Positions 51,371 to 59,807 of a DNA stretch of 64,000 nucleotides are shown here, piece after piece. Origin of the DNA: an uncultured Bacteroidales bacterium (GTDB taxonomy: Bacteria > Bacteroidota > Bacteroidia > Bacteroidales > Muribaculaceae); assembly GCA_902792895.1 (NCBI GenBank), contig CADBBK010000012.1, positions 32,128 to 96,127 on the forward strand, in the 5' to 3' direction. The translations under genes were made by a program, and so were the position numbers. A model generated the notes under the pieces. The model saw nothing but the letters and a program-made list of their open reading frames with translations. It was not told the origin of the DNA and searched no databases. The first letter of the stretch is position 1, and the number at the start of each line of letters is the position of its first letter.

Positions 51371-51832
51371 TTATTTCTTGAAGTAGTACAGGAACGAGGC
51401 GATGCCTTGCAGCGCGGGCTTGCGCTGGCCTTCGATTTCCATCTTGAAGTCGATCTCGGCCTTGCAGATGCCGCGCAGGTCGGCGATGTTGGCAAGCTTT
51501 GTCACGAGGCGCACGCGGCTGCCGGTGATGACGGGCTGGCCGAAACGCATCTTGTCCATGCCGTAGTTGACTTGCATTTCCAGGTTGTTGACCTCGATGA
51601 TCTGGTTCCACAGGTGGGGAATCAGCGACATGGTGAGGTAGCCGTGGGCAATGGTGCTGTGATAGGCGCTCTCGGCCTTGGCGCGCTCCACGTCCACGTG
51701 AATCCACTGGTGGTCGAGCGTGGCGTCGGCAAACATGTTGATGCGGTCCTGATCGACGGTGAGCCATTCGCTGACACCGAGTTCCTCGCCCAGATGGGAG
51801 GCAAATTCTTCGTAAGAGTTGATGGTAAGCAT
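51371..51832 (-). CDS. MaoC-like (R)-hydratase
   Basis: 153 residues, hot-dog fold. The hydratase motif is visible: DQDRINMFADATLDHQWIH (Asp and His of the active site) and AYHSTIAHGYLTMSLIP. Relatives hydrate enoyl-CoA; in Bacteroidales this gene's substrate is not defined. It lies between the LolE-like permease and aroQ and appears co-transcribed with both. Its leader contains a 9-bp-periodic ACAAT/ACAAC array. Confidence 0.88.
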   Translation of the reverse strand: MLTINSYEEFASHLGEELGVSEWLTVDQDRINMFADATLDHQWIHVDVERAKAESAYHSTIAHGYLTMSLIPHLWNQIIEVNNLEMQVNYGMDKMRFGQPVITGSRVRLVTKLANIADLRGICKAEIDFKMEIEGQRKPALQGIASFLYYFKK

Positions 51833-51883
51833 TGTTAGTATTGTAGATATTGTTTGTAGTTGTTGATTTCAGATTGATGCCCC

Positions 51884-53107
51884 TTAATTCCTGAGGCGCC
51901 GGCGCATGATCAGGGCAGTGACCATGCTGGTGAGCAGGCCCACGGCGGCGACGAGGGCGAGGGTGATGAGCACATCCATCCATTGTACCTCGACGGGATA
52001 GGCGCTCACAATCATGTTGGCAGGGTCACCGCTGAGGCGCAGCAGCCCGAACTGCTGCTGGCACAGGCACAGGATGAGGCCGATGACCACGCCCGTGATG
52101 GCACCGACCAGGGTGATGAGCCATCCCTGCAGGACAAAGATGCGGGAAATCAGGCTGTCGTGTGCTCCCAGGGCTCGCAGCGTAGCGATGCTGTCGTCTT
52201 TCTCGATGATGAGCAGTGACAGGGTGCTGATGACGTTGAATGTGGCGATGACCAGGATAAAGGCCAGCAGCAGGAATGCCATCCATTTCTCGATATTGAC
52301 CAGGCGGTAGGCCTCAAGTTGCTGCATGAGGCGGTTCTTGACCTGGTAGCTGCCGCCCAGCGTCTGGCTGATGCCGCGCATCACTTGTTGCTCGCTGGCC
52401 CCAGGGGCGAGTTTTACCTCGATCTGCGTCGCTTGGGTGTCATAGTCAAACAGTTCGCGGGCCATGTCGAGGGGCACATAGATGAGGTTGGCGTCGTAGC
52501 TGTTCTGCTGCAGCTGGAAGATGCCCGACACGAACAGCGAGTCGGCCCTGAAAGCGCCCATCGGGTTGGCGATGTTGACGTGTCCCTGCCGCTGCGGGGC
52601 ATACAGGCGCACCATGCCCAGGAATTCGGGCCGCACCATGAGCCTCACGGCTGGTCCGGCGCCCAGCACGCCATAGCTCGAGACCTGGTCATGGAGCCTC
52701 CACTCGCCATCGACGATGACCGAATCCATCAGGTTCATCGTGTTGTAGTCATCGGGCACGCCCTTGAGGCGCACGGGCATCTGCATCTGGGCATAGATGG
52801 CCAGTGCCTGGTCCTCGACGACGGGCACGGCGCGCTCCACACCGGGCACGGCACTCACGGCCGTGATGACGCTGTCGGCATCGTTGATGGCCTTGCCCAC
52901 GGTGGCTGTGATGGCTACTTGCGGGTCGAGCATCGCCAGGCGGCCCATAATCAGGCCGCGGAATCCGTTGAAGACGCTCAGCACGCAGATGAGCGCGGCA
53001 GTTGCCACCACGACGCCGCACACAGCGACTATCGAGATGATGTTCACTGCCTGATGCCCCTTCTTGGACACCAGGTAGCGCCACGCTATCTTCAACGGGA
53101 GGGACAT
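51884..53107 (-). CDS. FtsX/LolE-like ABC transporter permease
   Basis: 407 residues. One N-terminal TM helix (about 22-45), a large periplasmic domain (about 50-270), then three C-terminal TM helices (FLLLAFILVIATFNVISTLS, WLITLVGAITGVVIGLIL, VLITLALVAAVGLLTSMV). This MacB/LolE topology pulls lipoproteins or other substrates from the inner membrane with an ATPase partner, here probably encoded elsewhere. Starts 2 nt after rbfA. Confidence 0.88.
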   Translation of the reverse strand: MSLPLKIAWRYLVSKKGHQAVNIISIVAVCGVVVATAALICVLSVFNGFRGLIMGRLAMLDPQVAITATVGKAINDADSVITAVSAVPGVERAVPVVEDQALAIYAQMQMPVRLKGVPDDYNTMNLMDSVIVDGEWRLHDQVSSYGVLGAGPAVRLMVRPEFLGMVRLYAPQRQGHVNIANPMGAFRADSLFVSGIFQLQQNSYDANLIYVPLDMARELFDYDTQATQIEVKLAPGASEQQVMRGISQTLGGSYQVKNRLMQQLEAYRLVNIEKWMAFLLLAFILVIATFNVISTLSLLIIEKDDSIATLRALGAHDSLISRIFVLQGWLITLVGAITGVVIGLILCLCQQQFGLLRLSGDPANMIVSAYPVEVQWMDVLITLALVAAVGLLTSMVTALIMRRRLRN

Positions 53108-53109
53108 GA

Positions 53110-53514
53110 CTAGTTCTGGTTCTCGGAGTTCTCAGAGTTCTCGGAACTCTCAGAGGACTCGGGTTTCTCGGCGGGTTTGTCCTGGGCCAGGAGCTGGTCG
53201 ATGTGGTCGATGTAGTCCAGCGAGTCGTCGAGGTGGAACTTGAGCTCGGGGCAGCGGCGCAGCTGGTAGCGCACCTGCTGGGCCAGCTCGTGGCGTACAC
53301 CACGCTCGTTGCGGTTGATGTTGTCGATGATGGCCTGGGCATTATCGCTGGGGAAGATGCTCAGACGCACGTTGGCCACGCTCAGGTCGGGCGAGACGCG
53401 CACGCTGCTCACGGTGACGAGCGTGCCATGCGTCTTGGCGGTCTCGCGGCGGAAGATTTCGCTCAATTCCTTCTGGACGAGGCGGCTGATTTTTTGTTGT
53501 CTTGTTGTATCCAT
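53110..53514 (-). CDS. rbfA: Ribosome-binding factor A
   Basis: 134 residues. KH-like fold of RbfA (RQQKISRLVQKELSEIF, VTVSSVRVSPDLSVANVRLSIF shown in key parts, RHELAQQVRYQLRRCPELKF, DDSLDYIDHIDQLL). It matures 16S rRNA in the 30S subunit, especially in the cold. The last 17 residues are a Ser/Glu/Asn tail (SENSENSENQN) encoded by 9-bp repeats. First gene of a six-gene operon. Confidence 0.95.
   Translation of the reverse strand: MDTTRQQKISRLVQKELSEIFRRETAKTHGTLVTVSSVRVSPDLSVANVRLSIFPSDNAQAIIDNINRNERGVRHELAQQVRYQLRRCPELKFHLDDSLDYIDHIDQLLAQDKPAEKPESSESSENSENSENQN
53122..53166. repeat. 9-bp array inside the rbfA 3' end
   Basis: CTCGGAGTT, CTCAGAGTT, CTCGGAACT, CTCAGAGGA, CTCGGGTTT. It has the same unit as the array after nagB (CTCCGAGTT). 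The 9-bp length keeps the rbfA frame open. Confidence 0.85.
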
Positions 53515-53543
53515 TTTCTTGATTGTCTATCGATTTGCAGCTG

Positions 53544-53551
53544 CAAAGGTA
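53544..53551 (-). promoter_or_regulatory. -7 box of the rbfA operon
   Basis: Minus strand TACCTTTG, 29 nt before the ATG; -33 weak. Confidence 0.6.
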
Positions 53552-53612
53552 CAACTTTTTCTTGACATGGGCGGGTTGGACTGTAGAAACTGGACTGGCA
53601 GGCAGTGGATAA

Positions 53613-53652
53613 AAGAAATTAGCCCTGTAGCGGACTACAAGGCTAATTTCTT
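53613..53652. terminator. Hairpin between the M16 protease and the rbfA promoter
   Basis: AAGAAATTAGCC pairs perfectly with GGCTAATTTCTT, with an inner TGTAG-CGGA-CTACA. It lies 18 nt after the M16 stop codon. Confidence 0.8.
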
Positions 53653-53670
53653 GATATAGGGATAATGGGA

Positions 53671-56505
53671 TTACTCCTCGGGGAGCATGAGCACCTCTAC
53701 CTTGTTGCCGGCGGCCAGAATCTGGCGGGCAAAGGCTGCGAGGGTTTCAGGAGTCTGGGCGTTGACAATCTGCTCATAGCCGGTGTGGTCGTCGATACCG
53801 CGAGTCACAAAGCCGATGAGGGTGTTCATCCAGTAGTTGTTCTCCTTGACCTCGGTGCTGTGGTCCTTGATCATGAGCTCCTTGATCTCCTTGAGGGTAG
53901 TGGCGTCGATGGTCTCGCAGGCCTCAACGATGCCGTCGTTCATGATCTTGAGGGCGACTTCGTTCATGTCGGGATTCACGGGGCAGTAAGCCATGATGGT
54001 GGTGAAGGGACGGTCACCGTTGATGGTGGCATATCCGTTGGCACCTGCCGAGTAGGCAGCACCGGCATCCTCACGAATCTTCTGCAAGTAAATCTTGCCG
54101 AGAACCTGGCCGAGCATGCTGGCCTTGATGTCGTTCTCGAGGCTGTAAGGCGTCTTGGTGTCATACCAGTAGATGCGTGCATTGGCCTTGGGCGTTTCCA
54201 TCTTGCGGGTGAAGTGGTTGATGGTCTGGCCCTCGGGGTGCGTGTCAAAGTTCACCCAGTTGGACAGCTTGGCCTTCTTGCCGGGCAGGCTGGCGATGTA
54301 CTGCTCGATGAGGGGACGGATCACTGCCTCGTCAAAGTTACCCACGAAGAAGAAGGTGTAGTTGGCGGCATTGGCGGTGCGCTCCTTGGCAATCTCGAGC
54401 ACGCGGTCATAGCTGATCTGCTGCAGGTCCTCTACATGGAAGGGCTTGCTGTGCCAGTCATGATTGTTGAGAACATACTCTACCGAGTCGTTGAATGCTG
54501 ACTCGGGGGTCAGACCCTGGTTCTTGAGCACGGTCTCGAGCTGGGTCATCAGCATGTTGTAGCTCTTCTCATCCTTGCGGATGTCGGTGAACTTGAGGTA
54601 AGCGAGCTGGAACAGGGTTTCCAGGTCCTTCACAGTCGAGGTACCGCTGACAACGTCGGTGTACTCATTCATGCTCAGGTTGGCCTGTGCCTGCTTGCCG
54701 GCGGTGGCCTTCTGGAGCTCGGTGGTCGAGAAGTTGCCCAGACCGCTCATCATGGTGATGTAGGACAGCAGCTGAGTGTTGGCCCAATCCTTCTCGGTGT
54801 AGAGCGACTGGCCGCCGCGTGCACGGGCTACCATCTGGATCTCGTTCTCCTTGAAGTTGGTCTTCTTGAGGATGACACGGGCACCGTTGCTCAGCTCAAG
54901 TTCCTTGTAGTCAAACTGGCTGTTGTAGCTCTCCTTCTTGATCTTGCCGGGCTTGGGCAGCTTGGCAATGAGGGGCTCCTGCTTCACGTTGTCCACAAAG
55001 GCCTCAACCTGTGCGTTCAGACCAGCGTCAACAGCGCTCTTCAGGCTCTCGGGGGTGGGATAAACGGCACCGTCCTTCTCCTGGTTGAAGTTCATGACCA
55101 CGAGGTTTTCACCGGTGGTGGTGATGAGTCCGGGAAGCATCTGGTTCACCATGTCAACGGTGAGCTGCGGGGCTACCATGTTCATGATCTGGTACAGCTG
55201 CTCAATCGAGGCCATGGGCTCGTTGTCGAGGTAGTTGCGGTAGTACTGGGCGGCAAGGCGTGCATTGGGAATCTTGTTGCGCTCGTTGTAGCGCCTCTCA
55301 AGACTGCTGATGTACTCTTCCTTGGCACGCTCATACTCGGTAGCGGTAAAGCCGTGCTTGGCGGCACGCATGGCCTCGGTAACGACGGCCTGGGTAGCGG
55401 CCTCGATCATGCCTTCCTTGGGCATCACTGCCAGGGTGAAGGCATTGACATTGTTCGACAGCAGGTAGCCACCATCGTAGGCATAGGCCTGGATGAAGGG
55501 GCAGTCGGGCTCTTGGGCCTTCTCACTCAGGCGGGCGTTGAGCATGCTGCTCATCATGTCGGTGAGATAGTCCATCAGCAGGTAGGAAAGGTCACCCTTC
55601 ATCTCCTTGGGGAAGGCGTCGTGCTTGAACATCACGGTCACCTGGCTGTACTGCTGCTCCTTGTCCTTGTCAACAACGACGATGGGCTCGGCATTGTCGG
55701 GCACGGGTTCGTCAACCACCTGGGCGGCATCGGGACCGGGGGCGGGAACATCCTTGAACAGCTCCTTGATCTGGGCCTCGATGTGGTCCACATCCACGTC
55801 ACCCACGATCACCAGGGCCTGGTTGTCGGGACGATACCACTTGTGGTAGTAGTCGCGCAGCTCCTGATAGGGGAAGTTGTCCACGATTTCCATCAGACCG
55901 ATGGGCATGCGGCGGCCATACTTCGAGCCCGGGTACAGCGTCTCGAGCTGATTCTCGAGCATGCGCTGCTGGGCGCTGCGGCGCAGGCGCCACTCCTCGT
56001 GGATCACACCACGCTCCTTGTCAATCTCCTCGTCGGTAAGCAACAGACCGTTGCTCCAGTCCTTGAGGATGAGTAGGCAAGAGTCGATGGCGCTCTGGCG
56101 CGTGCTGGGCACGTCATTGATGTTGTAAACGGTCTCGGCGATGCTGGTATAGGCATTCAGGTCCTTACCGAAGGCCACACCCAGTGAGCGGGTGTAGTCG
56201 ATGATGCCCTTACCCTCGCCGTTGAAGTGCTCACTGCCGTTGAAGGCCATGTGCTCCAGGAAGTGGGCAAGACCGCGCTGGCTCTCCTCCTCCTGGATGG
56301 AGCCCACACGCTGAGCGATGTAGAAGTTCACACGGTTCTCGGGATAGTTGTTGTGGCGGATGTAGTAGGTCAGTCCGCAGTCCAACTTGCCGACACGCAC
56401 TTCCTCATCGACGGGAGTGGGGCCCATCGACTGTGCTTGGAGTGCGCTGGTGCCGAATGCCATTATCGTCAACAGCATAGCGGCAAAGAATTTTTTCATC
56501 TTCAT
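53671..56505 (-). CDS. M16 family zinc metallopeptidase (pitrilysin type), periplasmic
   Basis: 944 residues, two-domain M16 layout with four half-domains. Signal peptide (about 1-25). The inverted zinc motif HFLEH is at 81-85, with the third ligand Glu in the downstream KERGVIHEEW block. A second, inactive M16 half starts near 545 (ELELSNGARVILKKTNF). It degrades peptides in the periplasm. Monocistronic, with a -7 box far upstream (about 120-nt leader). Confidence 0.94.
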   Translation of the reverse strand: MKMKKFFAAMLLTIMAFGTSALQAQSMGPTPVDEEVRVGKLDCGLTYYIRHNNYPENRVNFYIAQRVGSIQEEESQRGLAHFLEHMAFNGSEHFNGEGKGIIDYTRSLGVAFGKDLNAYTSIAETVYNINDVPSTRQSAIDSCLLILKDWSNGLLLTDEEIDKERGVIHEEWRLRRSAQQRMLENQLETLYPGSKYGRRMPIGLMEIVDNFPYQELRDYYHKWYRPDNQALVIVGDVDVDHIEAQIKELFKDVPAPGPDAAQVVDEPVPDNAEPIVVVDKDKEQQYSQVTVMFKHDAFPKEMKGDLSYLLMDYLTDMMSSMLNARLSEKAQEPDCPFIQAYAYDGGYLLSNNVNAFTLAVMPKEGMIEAATQAVVTEAMRAAKHGFTATEYERAKEEYISSLERRYNERNKIPNARLAAQYYRNYLDNEPMASIEQLYQIMNMVAPQLTVDMVNQMLPGLITTTGENLVVMNFNQEKDGAVYPTPESLKSAVDAGLNAQVEAFVDNVKQEPLIAKLPKPGKIKKESYNSQFDYKELELSNGARVILKKTNFKENEIQMVARARGGQSLYTEKDWANTQLLSYITMMSGLGNFSTTELQKATAGKQAQANLSMNEYTDVVSGTSTVKDLETLFQLAYLKFTDIRKDEKSYNMLMTQLETVLKNQGLTPESAFNDSVEYVLNNHDWHSKPFHVEDLQQISYDRVLEIAKERTANAANYTFFFVGNFDEAVIRPLIEQYIASLPGKKAKLSNWVNFDTHPEGQTINHFTRKMETPKANARIYWYDTKTPYSLENDIKASMLGQVLGKIYLQKIREDAGAAYSAGANGYATINGDRPFTTIMAYCPVNPDMNEVALKIMNDGIVEACETIDATTLKEIKELMIKDHSTEVKENNYWMNTLIGFVTRGIDDHTGYEQIVNAQTPETLAAFARQILAAGNKVEVLMLPEE

Positions 56506-56621
56506 GTGGTTGAAAATTGGTTTTTATTAAAGTGATTATACAATTATTATTTTCTGTCGTTAGACACCTGTAATTGCCGTTTTGTTGCAACACAGGGTGT
56601 TAAATAATCCAAACTAGCCTG

Positions 56622-56629
56622 CAAAGATA
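56622..56629 (-). promoter_or_regulatory. -7 box of the M16 protease
   Basis: Minus strand TATCTTTG; -33 not clear. It lies 117 nt before the ATG. Confidence 0.5.
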
Positions 56630-56668
56630 GTGATTTTTATTATCCCGTGAGTGATTTGCCGGGTTTTT

Positions 56669-57076
56669 CTAGCCGTTCTCCTCTTCTTCCATGGCCTTGA
56701 TTCGCCTGGATTTCTTGTAAAACAGGATGATGTCAAGAATCATCAGAGCTCCTGCTGCGACAAGGATAACCACGATTGGAGCCGTGTAATGTTTTATATC
56801 CCACCACCAGCTCAAAGGCATCATGAGTAGCAAGCAGGTGTACAATGGAAACAAACAGCCGCTGTTCAGCTGATCTTTGTCGGTAATAGGCCTGAAATAT
56901 TCACCCAGCCAAGCAATCGGCCAGAAGAGAATCATCACTGCATGGGGCCAATCGCTCTCGGGCAACAAATCAGTCCAGTCTGAGATAATCACAAAGATGA
57001 AGATGATGGCAAGAATTGCCAATCCTCCTATGTACAGCATCCCGTACAATGTCTTATTTGTCTTGTCGATATCCAT
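56669..57076 (-). CDS. Small membrane protein, unknown
   Basis: 135 residues, four hydrophobic segments (LYGMLYIGGLAILAIIFIFVI, HAVMILFWPIAWLGEYF, CLFPLYTCLLLMMPLSWWW, APIVVILVAAGALMILDIIL) and a short charged C-terminal tail (KKSRRIKAMEEEENG). No family recognised. Transcribed alone from a promoter 76 nt upstream. Confidence 0.6.
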   Translation of the reverse strand: MDIDKTNKTLYGMLYIGGLAILAIIFIFVIISDWTDLLPESDWPHAVMILFWPIAWLGEYFRPITDKDQLNSGCLFPLYTCLLLMMPLSWWWDIKHYTAPIVVILVAAGALMILDIILFYKKSRRIKAMEEEENG

Positions 57077-57151
57077 AATTGTAAATGTTTAGATTGTTAA
57101 TGATGATGAGTTGTCTCTCGTGCCGTGGAGGATTTTTCCTCTCGGCTGATG

Positions 57152-57182
57152 CAAAAGTAAGACGACCCGTTGGGGCCGTCAA
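57152..57182 (-). promoter_or_regulatory. Promoter of the small membrane protein
   Basis: Minus strand: TTG, 20 nt, TACTTTTG. Confidence 0.65.
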
Positions 57183-57225
57183 TACTTTTTGGGTACAAAA
57201 AACGAGATTGTCTAAATTTTTTACA

Positions 57226-57255
57226 GGGTAGTGTCTAATTTTTTGACAATTACCC
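57226..57255 (-). terminator. Hairpin downstream of the ABC exporter
   Basis: GGGTA and TGTC pair with GACA and TACCC around a T-rich loop, 14 nt after the stop codon. Confidence 0.5.
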
Positions 57256-57268
57256 GATATTGACCAGT

Positions 57269-59095
57269 TTAGAAGGTCTGCATATCGACCAGGTGCTTGT
57301 AGGCCCCCTGTTGGGCGATGAGTTCCTCGTGGGTGCCTCGCTCGATGATGCGGCCGTCCTGCATCACGCAGATTAGGTCGGCCCCCTTGATGGTGCTCAG
57401 GCGGTGGGCGATGACCAGCGTGGTGCGGCCGTGCATGAGTTTGTCGAGGGCATCCTGCACCAGGTGCTCACTCTCGGTGTCAAGGGCGCTGGTGGCCTCG
57501 TCGAGGATGAGGATGGGCGGATTTTTCAAGATCGCGCGGGCGATGCTGATGCGCTGGCGCTGGCCGCCCGAGAGTTTGCAGCCGCGGTCACCGATGTTGG
57601 TGTCAAAGCCCTGTTCGCTGGCCATGATGAAGTCATAGGCGTTGGCAATGCGGGCGGCCTGCTCGACCTGCTCGCGGGTAGCGCTTTCCACACCGAAGGT
57701 GATGTTGTTGTAGAACGTGTCGTTGAACAGGATGGCCTCCTGGTTGACGTTGCCCATCAGACCGCGCAAGTCGGTCACGTTGAACTGGCGGATGTCGGTG
57801 CCGTCGATGCTGATGAAGCCGTCCTGCACGTCATAGAAGCGCGGCAGCAGGTCGGCCAGCGTCGTCTTGCCGCTGCCGCTCTGGCCCACGAGGGCGACGG
57901 TCTGTCCCCGCTTGATGTCGAGCGTCACCCCGTCGATGACCCACTTGTCACCGTAGCGGAACCGCACGTTCTCGTACCTGATGCCCTGCTCCATGCTCTT
58001 CAGGGGCACGGGATGCTCCGGGCTCTTGATGGGATTGTCGGCCGCAAGAATCTTGTCGATGCGCTCCATCGAGGCCAAACCCTTCTGGATGGAGTAGGTG
58101 GCCTTGGACAGGTCCTTGGCAGGATTGATGATGTTGTAGAAGATCACCATGTAGTAGATGAACTTGGGTGCCGTGATGCTGCTGTGGCCGCCCAGAATCA
58201 GGGTGCCGCCGAACCACAGCACGATGGCGATGGTCAGTGTGCCCAGGAACTCGCTCATGGGGTGGGCGAGGACATAGCGGCGGTTCATCCGCGTCTGGAT
58301 GTCGCGGTATTTCTCGTTCTGGCCTTCAAAGCGGCGGCGCACCTTGTCCTCGGCATTGAAAGCCTTGACGATGCGCAGGCCACCGATGGTCTCCTCGATG
58401 TTGCTCAGCAGCACGCCCCACTGGTTCTGCCCCTCGAGCGAGACGCGTTTCAGGCGTTTGCCCACGGTGCCCATGACCCACCCGGCGATGGGCAGCAGCA
58501 CGAGCACGAACAAGGTCAGTTGCCAGCTGATGACAATCATCATCACCAGGCAGGCGATGATCATGATGGGGTTCTTGAACAGCATGTCGAGCGAGGTCAT
58601 GATGGAGTTCTCGACCTCGGTCACGTCACCGCTCATGCGTGCCATCACGTCGCCCTTGCGCTCGTTGGAGAAGAAGGCGATGGGCAGCGACGTCATCTTG
58701 TGGTAGATCTGGTTGCGGATGTCGCGCACCACGCCCGTGCGGATGGGGATCATGTAGAAGAAGCTCAGGTAACTGCTACCCGTCTTCAGTCCCGTCATGA
58801 ACACCAGTGCCGCAGCGATGCTTGCCAGCGCAGCCGACTGGCCGTAGCGCTGGATGATGCACTGCACATAGTAGTAGAAGTCGTTGACCACCACGTCCTG
58901 CAGACTGGCCGACCCCATGGGCATGAACTCGTAGGTGTTGGTATTCAGCCCGAAGAGCATCTCCAGGATGGGAATGATCAGGGCGAACGAGAACAGCGTC
59001 AGGAACGCGGCGAGCAGGTTGAACACGACGTTCAACACCAGATATTTCTTGTAAGGCGGTACAAAGCGCCTCAACAGTTGCCAAAATCCTTTCAT
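57269..59095 (-). CDS. MsbA-like ABC exporter (fused permease and ATPase)
   Basis: 608 residues from ATG 59095; the longer upstream frame overlaps the promoter and is rejected. Six TM helices (about 15-330), then the nucleotide-binding domain: Walker A GQSGSGKTT, Q loop, signature LSGGQRQR, Walker B ILILDEATSALD and the switch His in IAHRLST. The layout fits lipid A/phospholipid flippase MsbA or a multidrug exporter; the sequence does not decide. The mRNA should be near-leaderless because the ATG is 5 nt after the -7 box. Confidence 0.92.
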   Translation of the reverse strand: MKGFWQLLRRFVPPYKKYLVLNVVFNLLAAFLTLFSFALIIPILEMLFGLNTNTYEFMPMGSASLQDVVVNDFYYYVQCIIQRYGQSAALASIAAALVFMTGLKTGSSYLSFFYMIPIRTGVVRDIRNQIYHKMTSLPIAFFSNERKGDVMARMSGDVTEVENSIMTSLDMLFKNPIMIIACLVMMIVISWQLTLFVLVLLPIAGWVMGTVGKRLKRVSLEGQNQWGVLLSNIEETIGGLRIVKAFNAEDKVRRRFEGQNEKYRDIQTRMNRRYVLAHPMSEFLGTLTIAIVLWFGGTLILGGHSSITAPKFIYYMVIFYNIINPAKDLSKATYSIQKGLASMERIDKILAADNPIKSPEHPVPLKSMEQGIRYENVRFRYGDKWVIDGVTLDIKRGQTVALVGQSGSGKTTLADLLPRFYDVQDGFISIDGTDIRQFNVTDLRGLMGNVNQEAILFNDTFYNNITFGVESATREQVEQAARIANAYDFIMASEQGFDTNIGDRGCKLSGGQRQRISIARAILKNPPILILDEATSALDTESEHLVQDALDKLMHGRTTLVIAHRLSTIKGADLICVMQDGRIIERGTHEELIAQQGAYKHLVDMQTF

Positions 59096-59100
59096 GCCCG

Positions 59101-59132
59101 CAAAGGTAGTGCAAAATCTAACACATAGCAAA
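59101..59132 (-). promoter_or_regulatory. Promoter of the ABC exporter; predicts a near-leaderless mRNA
   Basis: Minus strand: TTTG, 20 nt, TACCTTTG. Only CGGGC separates the box from the ATG. Confidence 0.85.
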
Positions 59133-59205
59133 ATTATCTTCTTTTCTCTGTGTGACAGCAGCCTCTGGGAAAGCGTTGTGTACCAGTTGTTCTGTATTGC
59201 GAGCC

Positions 59206-59237
59206 TTTGGCTCGTAAGAAAAATCACCCTACCTTTG
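59206..59237 (+). promoter_or_regulatory. Promoter of the sigma/anti-sigma/receptor cluster
   Basis: TTTG, 20 nt, TACCTTTG, 73 nt before the sigma-factor ATG. It is a housekeeping-type promoter, so the cluster has a basal level independent of its own sigma factor. Confidence 0.8.
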
Positions 59238-59310
59238 TATATAAAACAATAGAAACGGGTTTACATTTCCTTGGCCTGAAACGTCTATCAAGTGTAATTG
59301 ACCCACGACT

Positions 59311-59802
59311 ATGACAAAAAGTGAATTGGAAATACTGTTCAAAGCGCATTACGCGGCGATGTTCCGCCTAGCGGTGTCGTTGCTCTATGATGCCGACGAG
59401 GCGCGCGATGTCGTGAGCGACGTGTTTGCCTCGCTGCTTGACGGTGGTATAGCTATCAAGAGCGACAATGCCCGTGGCTTCCTGCTGACGTGTGTGCGCA
59501 ACAGTTGCATCAATGTGATTCGCCACAAGCAGATGCGGGAACGCTTCGTGAAACTCTACTCGACAAGCGCCGAGCTGCTTGCCGACGGTCCCGATGACTC
59601 GATGATGCTTGCCGAATTGCGCGACTACATCGACAATCAGTTGCCGCCGCTCTCGCGCCGCATTTTCATCCTGCGCTACCTGGAGGACATGACTTGCCAG
59701 CAGGTCGCTGAGGCCGTGGGCGTGAGCCGTGTGACAGTCCATCACCACTTGTCACAGTCATTGGAGAAAATCAACGCTTACTTCAACAATTCAAAACAAT
59801 AG
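59311..59802 (+). CDS. ECF RNA polymerase sigma factor
   Basis: 163 residues. Region 2 (HYAAMFRLAVSLLYDADEARDVVSDVF) and region 4 helix-turn-helix (LPPLSRRIFILRYLEDMTCQQVAEAVGVSRVTVHHHL shown in part: MTCQQVAEAVGVSRVTV) are readable. No regions 1 or 3, as expected of an ECF factor. It is followed 5 nt later by the anti-sigma gene, the FecI/FecR-type layout of Bacteroidales. It should direct transcription of the receptors or linked target genes. Confidence 0.93.
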   Translation: MTKSELEILFKAHYAAMFRLAVSLLYDADEARDVVSDVFASLLDGGIAIKSDNARGFLLTCVRNSCINVIRHKQMRERFVKLYSTSAELLADGPDDSMMLAELRDYIDNQLPPLSRRIFILRYLEDMTCQQVAEAVGVSRVTVHHHLSQSLEKINAYFNNSKQ

Positions 59803-59807
59803 ACGTT

